Part shown: positions 1 to 4,523 of the stretch, in pieces
How the letters are laid out: the number at the start of each line of letters is the position of its first letter
Numbering within the stretch: the first letter of the stretch is position 1
Origin: Aquificaceae bacterium
GTDB taxonomy: Bacteria; Aquificota; Aquificia; Aquificales; Aquificaceae
Length of the DNA: 6,642 nucleotides
NCBI GenBank assembly: GCA_015487535.1
Contig: WFPN01000318.1
Location: 1 to 6,642 of the forward strand
Direction: 5' to 3'
Made by a program: the position numbers and the translations under genes
The notes under the pieces: model-generated
Told to the model about the DNA's origin: nothing
Seen by the model: only the letters and a program-made list of their open reading frames with translations
Database searches by the model: none

Positions 1-575
1 ACCGAGTATCCCCTTTCCCTGATGAGGTCGAGCTCCTTCTTTATATCCTCCGGCTTCTTGGTCCTTTCGGTGAACTTTATCCACTTTACCTTCTTGAAGT
101 AGTCCTCCACCTCCCTCTCGTCGAAGTAAGCTAGGTATATCTTTCCGGAGGCCGAGGCGTACATGGGCAGGACCCTACCGAACCTCGAGAGTATCCCCAC
201 CTCCCTTTCCACCTCGTGCTTCTCTATGTAGAGAACCTCGTAGGCTATCCTCGTGGTGAGGTATGCGTTCTCTTTAGTTCTCTCCACCACTTCCTTCAGT
301 ATGGGTTTTGCAAGGTCCCTCACGTCCAGATGTTGGAAGTAAGCCCTCCCGAGCTCGAAGCACTTCACCCCGAGCATGTACTTGCCAGACTCCTCGTGGT
401 AGCTGAGCCACTCCCTGTCCACGAACGTCTCGAGTATCCTTTCTATCCTCTCAGGTTTCAGTCCGGTCTCCCTCTGGAGATCGTCCAAGCTCTTGGGTTC
501 CTTCTCAACCAGGAACAGTATTCTGAGGGCGAAGTCAACGTTCTGGATTATGTAGAAGCTCTTATCTCTGTGCAT
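1..575 (-). CDS. IclR-family transcriptional regulator (3' end beyond the window)
   Basis: The first 191 codons of an IclR-type regulator are present; family members are usually about 250 residues, so roughly 60 C-terminal residues lie off the left edge. Residues 8-70 form the N-terminal winged helix-turn-helix (IIQNVDFALRILFLVEKE, then LDDLQRETGLKPERIERIL as the helix-turn-helix). From about residue 80 the effector-binding domain begins, with the family signature GRVLPMYASASGKIYLAYF around 133-151. The ATG at 575-573 is preceded by GAGG (587-584) at a spacing of 7, and no upstream in-frame start is available. It is divergent from purA across a 44-bp gap. IclR proteins usually sense small carbon metabolites and often regulate themselves or a neighbour; the ligand here cannot be read, and control of purA would be a guess. 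Family assignment is confident. Confidence 0.88.
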   Translation of the reverse strand, partial: MHRDKSFYIIQNVDFALRILFLVEKEPKSLDDLQRETGLKPERIERILETFVDREWLSYHEESGKYMLGVKCFELGRAYFQHLDVRDLAKPILKEVVERTKENAYLTTRIAYEVLYIEKHEVEREVGILSRFGRVLPMYASASGKIYLAYFDEREVEDYFKKVKWIKFTERTKKPEDIKKELDLIRERGYS

Positions 576-619
576 CCTTACGCCTCATATTATACAATTA
601 GAAGTTCGGAGTAAATTCC
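576..619. promoter_or_regulatory. Divergent promoter gap between the IclR gene and purA
   Basis: This short AT-rich gap must hold the start signals for both genes. On the minus strand a perfect TATAAT lies at 594-589, but it sits so close to the IclR ATG that the leader would be only about 7 nt, and no good -35 is visible. On the plus strand the same block reads CATATTATACAAT, which could supply a purA -10. GGAG at 608-611, eight bases before the purA ATG, is a clear ribosome binding site. The -10 assignments are tentative. Confidence 0.35.
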
Positions 620-1915
620 ATGGACAGGAAACTCGTCGTACTGGGCGCCCAGTGGGGGGACGAAGGAAAGGGTAAGATAGTAGATCTCCTCTCGGAGGGC
701 TACGACATAACCGTCAGATACCAGGGGGGCAGCAACGCGGGTCACACAGTTATAGCTAACGGAGAGAAGTTCATCCTCCACCTGCTTCCAACGGGAATAC
801 TCCACCCTCACGTGGTGGGGGTCATAGCCCAGGGGATGGTGGTTGATCTCGAGGTTCTGGACAGGGAGCTAATTGACCTGGAGAAGAAGGGTATAGACTA
901 CGAGGGGAGGCTTCTGATAAGCGACAGGGCGCATCTGGTGATGCCCTATCACAAGCTCCTGGATAGGCTCTTTGAGAGGAAGGGCGGAATAGGGACAACC
1001 CTGAGGGGTATAGGCCCGGCCTACATGTTTAAGTTCGGAAGGAAGGGGATAAGGCTCTCGGACCTCGACGACGAGCACAGGTTCAGATCTCTCCTGGAGG
1101 AGAACGTGGCCTTCGTCAAGGATATATGCGAGAAGGTCTTCTGTGAGAACCACGACCTTGATGTGGACGAGATATTCGAAAACACCCTGAGACTATACGG
1201 AAAGTATAAAGGACTCGTTGCGGACGTCTCCCAGTATCTTCTCAGGAGCTCAGGGAGTGTTCTCTTCGAGGGTGCTCAGGGAACCATGCTCGATGTGGAT
1301 ATGGGAACATACCCCTACGTTACCTCCTCGAACTCCTCCGCCCTGGGGCTTTCGAACGGGACGGGTCTCTCACCCAAGTTCTTCTCGGACGCATACCTGC
1401 TGGGTGTAGCCAAGGCCTACACTACACGTGTTGGAGGCGGGCCCTTTCCGACGGAGCTTAAGGGAGAGGAGGGTGATAGGCTCAGAGACTTAGGGGGAGA
1501 GTACGGATCTACAACGGGAAGGCCGAGGAGATGCGGCTGGCTGGATCTGGTGGCCCTCAAGTACGCTGTGGAGATAAACGGCTTCGATGGGCTGATAATA
1601 ACCAAGCTGGACGTCCTCGATGCCTTCGAGGAGATCAAGGTGTGTGTGGCCTACGAGTACATGGGGGAGAAGATAGAGCACTTCCCGGCCTCGCTCAAGG
1701 TTCTCCAGGAGGCCAAGCCTCTGTATAGGTCTCTCAAAGGGTGGCTCAGAAGCACTAAGGGTATAAAGGATGTCAAGGATCTTCCGCCGGAGGCCAGGGA
1801 CTACATCCGCTTTATCGAGGACTTTGTGGGAGTTCCGGTAGTCATGCTCTCCACGGGACCCAGAAGGGAAGAGTTTGTATGGCTCAGGGATCGGATAAGA
1901 GTGAGCTCTTTATAA
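620..1915 (+). CDS. purA: Adenylosuccinate synthetase
   Basis: A cytosolic purine enzyme that joins IMP and aspartate using GTP to make adenylosuccinate, the first committed step from IMP to AMP. The 431 residues match the usual length. Signatures in order: GAQWGDEGKGK at 9-19 (P-loop with catalytic Asp14), QGGSNAGHT at 35-43 (catalytic His42), GTTLRGIGPAY at 125-135 (IMP loop), VLFEGAQGTMLDVDMGTYPY in the middle, KAYTTRVGGGPFPTEL, GSTTGRPRRCGWLDL (aspartate/GTP loop), ITKLDVLD (guanine recognition) and STGPRREE near the C-terminus. The ATG at 620 has GGAG eight bases upstream. One oddity is that the usual AYEDK segment reads AYMFK (134-138), although Arg141 and the rest are intact. It heads a tight plus-strand cluster and its last 37 bases overlap the next gene. 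Identification is secure. Confidence 0.97.
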   Translation: MDRKLVVLGAQWGDEGKGKIVDLLSEGYDITVRYQGGSNAGHTVIANGEKFILHLLPTGILHPHVVGVIAQGMVVDLEVLDRELIDLEKKGIDYEGRLLISDRAHLVMPYHKLLDRLFERKGGIGTTLRGIGPAYMFKFGRKGIRLSDLDDEHRFRSLLEENVAFVKDICEKVFCENHDLDVDEIFENTLRLYGKYKGLVADVSQYLLRSSGSVLFEGAQGTMLDVDMGTYPYVTSSNSSALGLSNGTGLSPKFFSDAYLLGVAKAYTTRVGGGPFPTELKGEEGDRLRDLGGEYGSTTGRPRRCGWLDLVALKYAVEINGFDGLIITKLDVLDAFEEIKVCVAYEYMGEKIEHFPASLKVLQEAKPLYRSLKGWLRSTKGIKDVKDLPPEARDYIRFIEDFVGVPVVMLSTGPRREEFVWLRDRIRVSSL

Positions 1916-2304
1916 AGAGGGCCAGGCAGTTCAACCTCGCCTTCATAGTGTCGATCACCGTCCTGTTCCTCGTAGATCTTGGGCTGTACAACTTCTTTTC
2001 CATGCCAGTATCCTCTAAGCTCCTACTGTACGTTTACTCCGCAGAGATTATCTCCGCAGCCGTAGCCTATTCGGTGGCTTTCCTCGTCAGGAGGAGGATG
2101 TTTCCCGTAAGAACTTCTGAAGCTTACTGGAGCTATACCGCCGTTAGGCGGTACTTCTGGAGTTACATCCTCCTATCGATTCCCTTCGGGATAGCCTTCC
2201 TCTTTTACCTCTTTGCGGGGAACCTCTCGAGCCTCCTGCTGGGATACCTCCTCTCCTTGTGTGGTTTAATAATCTTCAGGCCCAGAAAGGGGGACGTGGT
2301 ATGA
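1879..2304 (+). CDS. Small four-helix inner-membrane protein of unknown function
   Basis: Family not recognised. The 141-residue product has a short charged N-terminus (FIKRARQF) and about four hydrophobic segments near 19-40, 47-70, 93-112 and 116-133. The arginine cluster RRR (71-73) after helix 2 and basic residues after helix 4 suggest that both ends face the cytoplasm. No cysteine pairs, metal ligands or enzymatic motifs stand out. The ATG at 1879 lies inside purA, so the genes overlap by 37 nt. It is preceded by AGGGAAGAG (1865-1873) at good spacing, and no later in-frame start would preserve helix 1. The stop shares an ATGA with the DUF465-like gene, so translation of the cluster is probably coupled. 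The reading frame is convincing from hydrophobicity and ribosome-binding context; function is open. Confidence 0.8.
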   Translation: MAQGSDKSELFIKRARQFNLAFIVSITVLFLVDLGLYNFFSMPVSSKLLLYVYSAEIISAAVAYSVAFLVRRRMFPVRTSEAYWSYTAVRRYFWSYILLSIPFGIAFLFYLFAGNLSSLLLGYLLSLCGLIIFRPRKGDVV

Positions 2305-2525
2305 CTAGAGAGGAAGCTATAAAGAAACTGTACGAGGAGGATCCAAAGTTCAGAGAGTGGAAGGATAGACACGATGAGCTCGACAAGGACATAGCGAAGC
2401 TCGAGAAACATCATCCAATGACACACGATCTCGAGCTTGAGATAGAGAAGCTAAAGAAGGAGAAGCTCTACTACAAGGATCTTATGGAGCAGAGGATCCA
2501 GGAGTTTATTAAAGGTAATAAGTAG
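2301..2525 (+). CDS. DUF465 / YdcH-like small coiled-coil protein
   Basis: A 74-residue, highly charged, all-helical protein. The pattern FREWKDRHDELDKDIAKLE (17-35), a short linker, then LELEIEKLKKEKLYYKDLM is typical of the DUF465/YdcH family: a helical hairpin with a conserved H-x-x-LD-x-x-I-x-x-LE first helix and an LKKEKL-x-x-KD second helix. The molecular role of the family is poorly defined. The reading frame is open from 2259, but the ATG at 2301 is the sensible start: GGGGGA lies just upstream, it overlaps the previous stop as ATGA, and the family homology begins there. It has no signal peptide or membrane segment, so it is probably cytosolic. Its 3' end overlaps the convergent QueC-like gene by 17 bp. 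Family call is fairly confident; link to purA is only positional. Confidence 0.85.
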   Translation: MTREEAIKKLYEEDPKFREWKDRHDELDKDIAKLEKHHPMTHDLELEIEKLKKEKLYYKDLMEQRIQEFIKGNK

Positions 2526-3129
2526 GGTCTGGAACGCCTGCTTTTGAGAACCCTTCTTGTCTCTCTCTGCACTTGGCACATCTACCGCAGTGATGCCTGC
2601 CCACGGGTGAGGCGCACGAGAAGGTGAGCCTGTAAGGAACCTTTCCGTAAAACTCCTTCACCACCTCCCACTTCTCCATGCCCATAAAGGGTGTCTCTAT
2701 CTTTATCTCCCTCTTGAGGCCTTCCGATAAGAGCTCCTCAACCCTGCCTAGGTAATCCCTGCTGTTGTCGGGAAATGGGTATATGCCTAGGCTCCCGATG
2801 GCTATCGTGCTTACACCCTTCCTGTGGGTCAGCAGGGCGGAGGCGACCGAGAGGGTAAGATTTCGGAGAGGTATCTCGAGGCCTTCCTCGTTCGACGTGT
2901 TTGAGGGTCCAGGTCCGCCCCTGAAGGGAACTACCCTGACAGGAAGTATTCTTCTAAAAGCCTTCCTGTAGAAGGACCACAACCTTCCAAGCCACCACAG
3001 CTCGACCTCTTCCCAAACCATGCCTGAGCGAACGTAGAGGGGATATACGAGGTAGTCCTTCGAGATGTAATGGTAAAGCAAAGAGGCGCTCTCCACCCCC
3101 GAGCTCGTAAGTACGGCTACCTTTCTCAT
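2509..3129 (-). CDS. QueC/ExsB-like PP-loop ATPase, divergent P-loop
   Basis: The 206-residue product belongs to the QueC (7-cyano-7-deazaguanine synthase, COG0603) superfamily. The C-terminal zinc site is complete: Cys172, Cys181, Cys184 and Cys187 in SC-x8-CGRCAKC, followed by the family ending GVPDPTYYL. IPLRNLTLS (86-94) matches the QueC VPxRN-x-x-x-L-S segment. The N-terminal nucleotide loop reads LTSSGVESA (7-15) where true QueC has SGGxDS, so the Gly-Gly becomes Ser-Gly and the Asp becomes Glu13. QueC itself converts 7-carboxy-7-deazaguanine to preQ0 with ATP and ammonia. The altered loop suggests a paralogous clade that may use another substrate, so no gene symbol is given. The ATG at 3129 overlaps the SDR stop as ATGA and has no convincing ribosome binding site, implying translational coupling. 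The frame is open upstream, but homology starts at this Met. Confidence 0.82.
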   Translation of the reverse strand: MRKVAVLTSSGVESASLLYHYISKDYLVYPLYVRSGMVWEEVELWWLGRLWSFYRKAFRRILPVRVVPFRGGPGPSNTSNEEGLEIPLRNLTLSVASALLTHRKGVSTIAIGSLGIYPFPDNSRDYLGRVEELLSEGLKREIKIETPFMGMEKWEVVKEFYGKVPYRLTFSCASPVGRHHCGRCAKCRERQEGFSKAGVPDPTYYL

Positions 3130-3899
3130 CCTATGGAGGAAGTGCCCGATCCTGCTATGTGGCGTCCGCTGTCGAGGTTTACTATCTCCCCCGTCAGGCT
3201 CTCGGCCTCCAAAAGGAATACGGTCAGATTTACCACGTCCGAGAGAGAAACCTCCCTCTTTAAAGGGGTGTTCCTCAGTATCCTTTCCCACTCTTCATCG
3301 CTCAGTTCTTCCGCCTTCAGCGTTGGCCCTAAGGCTATGCAGTTTACAAGAACGTGGGGGGCGAACTCCTTGGCCAGCACCTTCACGGCCGTGTGGAGAG
3401 CTCCCTTCGCCACGAAGTAAGCCGTATAGTTCCTGTAAGGGGTGCACTCCACGGCCCAGTCTCCGAAGGCAACTATGCGCCCCTTCACCCTCCCTTCGTT
3501 GGATGCCATCCTCCTGTAGGCTTCCTTCGAGAGCAGAACGAAGGCCTGAGCTATGGGTTTGAAGTGCTCCTGGATGCTTTCCTCCGAAAGGGTTTCCACG
3601 GGGGTCCTGAAGTAAGGGGATGCAAGATGAAGGAGTGCATCTATCCTGCCCATATTCTGGAAAGTTCTCTCGACCGCTTTACCGCAGAACTCCTCGTCCG
3701 ATAGATCTCCGTTGAGCAGGAGGACTTTTCTGCCGAGTTCCCTCCCCACCTCATCTATCTTCAGCGCCTCTTTCTCCGAACTCCTGTAGATAACCGACAG
3801 GTTGTATCCTCTCTCAAGTAGAGCCCTCGCTATCTCCAGGCCTACCCTCTTTATTCCCGTTATCAAAGCTACCTTTTCGCACCTCGAACTTGAAGGCAA
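3126..3899 (-). CDS. Short-chain dehydrogenase, pteridine reductase-like (FolM/PTR1 type)
   Basis: A Rossmann-fold SDR of 257 residues from a TTG start. VALITGIKRVG (10-20) is the cofactor loop, and IYRSSE (37-42) after strand 2 carries the basic/Ser residues typical of NADPH users. GDL is at 64-66 and HLAS at 91-94. The active site is Asp147, Tyr161 and Lys165 (FGDWAVE followed by YFVAK). Asp in place of the usual catalytic Ser, the TG-x-KRVG loop and the ending LDSGRH resemble PTR1 and E. coli FolM, which reduce dihydropterins such as dihydrofolate or dihydromonapterin. The conserved mid-domain Asn seems absent (HFKPIAQAF, 112-120). An alternative GTG at 3917 adds six residues, but TTG has GGAGG (3911-3907) exactly seven bases away. 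The 5' part overlaps the lipoprotein gene by 86 nt; the 3' end is coupled to the QueC-like gene. Exact substrate is inferred. Confidence 0.83.
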   Translation of the reverse strand: MPSSSRCEKVALITGIKRVGLEIARALLERGYNLSVIYRSSEKEALKIDEVGRELGRKVLLLNGDLSDEEFCGKAVERTFQNMGRIDALLHLASPYFRTPVETLSEESIQEHFKPIAQAFVLLSKEAYRRMASNEGRVKGRIVAFGDWAVECTPYRNYTAYFVAKGALHTAVKVLAKEFAPHVLVNCIALGPTLKAEELSDEEWERILRNTPLKREVSLSDVVNLTVFLLEAESLTGEIVNLDSGRHIAGSGTSSIG

Positions 3900-4473
3900 C
3901 CTCTTCCCTCCGCCCACCTATTCTATAACCTACCCGGAGGGTTATTCTGCGAACTTCGTCAGGTATCTTCTGGAAGTAAACGAAGCCCCTGAGGGTGGCC
4001 CCGGGACTTACCCTCCCGGGAATGAAGGCCCTGTTTATTATGTCCTCTGTGTCCTCGTAGTAAGAAGGTCCGCCGGCGAGCCAGCTGAGTCCCCATGTAG
4101 GCGCTCCGTAGGCGAAGCCGACCGAGACCCCAACACCAGAACCTCCCCTCACCGCCTCGGCAACATCCTTAGGCTCAAGGGCGTTGTACTGATTTCCCTT
4201 CTCATCGAGTATAACGAGATCCCTAGGATCTATCTCCAGAACCTCCGAGCTTTTATTCTGGACTTCCAGATAGAGCGGTAGTACGTAATCTTCCAGATCG
4301 GAAGGGTAACCCTCCCAGGCGTTCGCCCTAACGACTATCTTCACCTGTTCGTTCTCGTAGGCGGATGTGTAAGTCTTGGGATCCACGTAAACCCCGTTCC
4401 CAACGGGCACGAGCTTCTTCTGGGCACACGAAAATACGGTGAAGACTATGACCAGCAGTGCAAGGTACCTCAT
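3814..4473 (-). CDS. Predicted lipoprotein with an Ig-like (DUF4352-like) domain
   Basis: From ATG 4473 the product has 219 residues. MRYLALLVIVFTVFSC is a compact lipoprotein signal peptide with lipobox VFSC, so Cys16 should be lipidated and the protein anchored in the cell envelope. The mature part has the layout of extracellular Ig-like domains: LPLYLEVQNKSSEVLEI then DLVILDEKGNQY, and later SPGATLRGFVYFQKIP. Between them is a glycine-rich, hydrophobic insert (about 110-135). The frame is open to ATG 4524, which touches the receptor stop as TGATG. That longer form would translate through the terminator hairpin and put 17 extra residues before a normal signal peptide, so the shorter start is preferred, although it lacks a clear ribosome binding site. 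The last 20 residues or so (KGSFDNGNKEG onward) look unlike a folded domain and overlap the SDR gene. Function unknown. Confidence 0.75.
   Translation of the reverse strand: MRYLALLVIVFTVFSCAQKKLVPVGNGVYVDPKTYTSAYENEQVKIVVRANAWEGYPSDLEDYVLPLYLEVQNKSSEVLEIDPRDLVILDEKGNQYNALEPKDVAEAVRGGSGVGVSVGFAYGAPTWGLSWLAGGPSYYEDTEDIINRAFIPGRVSPGATLRGFVYFQKIPDEVRRITLRVGYRIGGRREEVAFKFEVRKGSFDNGNKEGRPGDSEGST
3907..3911 (-). promoter_or_regulatory. Ribosome binding site deciding the SDR start
   Basis: GGAGG on the minus strand, seven bases before TTG 3899-3897. It favours that TTG over GTG 3917-3915, which overlaps this region and has only a weak GGTAGG far upstream. The site lies inside the coding end of the lipoprotein gene. 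Confidence 0.6.
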
Positions 4474-4483
4474 GGGTTTTATT

Positions 4484-4489
4484 AGTATA
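4484..4489 (-). promoter_or_regulatory. Possible -10 element for the lipoprotein gene
   Basis: TATACT lies just after the terminator and 10 bases before ATG 4473. If used, it would give a very short or absent leader, consistent with the missing ribosome binding site. No -35 element is recognisable because the hairpin occupies that position. Weak call. Confidence 0.2.
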
Positions 4490-4512
4490 AAGAACCTCCC
4501 CGAAAGGGGAGG
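4488..4512 (-). terminator. Rho-independent terminator after the TonB receptor gene
   Basis: A perfect 7-bp GC-rich stem (CCTCCCC / GGGGAGG, 4495-4512) with a 4-nt loop follows the receptor stop by about 11 nt. On the minus strand it continues as TTCTTTAT, a T-rich tail. On the plus strand the loop is GAAA followed by TAATTTTA, so it might work weakly in both directions. It separates the receptor from the lipoprotein/SDR/QueC-like cluster, or attenuates read-through into it. Confidence 0.72.
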
Positions 4513-4523
4513 TAATTTTACCA

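Noticed and set aside
590..1681. Open frames on the minus strand opposite purA
   Set aside because: They overlap the fully conserved purA, encode no recognisable domain and lack ribosome binding sites. They are shadows of a high-GC coding strand.
2259..2300. Upstream start for the DUF465-like protein at 2259
   Set aside because: It would add 14 residues read inside the membrane-protein gene. ATG 2301 has the GGGGGA ribosome binding site and matches the family N-terminus.
3130..3291. N-terminal extension of the QueC-like protein up to an ATG at 3291
   Set aside because: The extra 54 residues are read entirely within the conserved SDR C-terminus, are Gly/Arg/Pro-rich and have no homology. The ATGA-coupled ATG at 3129 fits the family start.
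4000..4020. CCCGGG repeated either side of 9 nt, resembling a hairpin
   Set aside because: It lies in the lipoprotein coding sequence (IPGRVSPG codons) with no T-tract. It is best explained as Pro/Gly codon coincidence.
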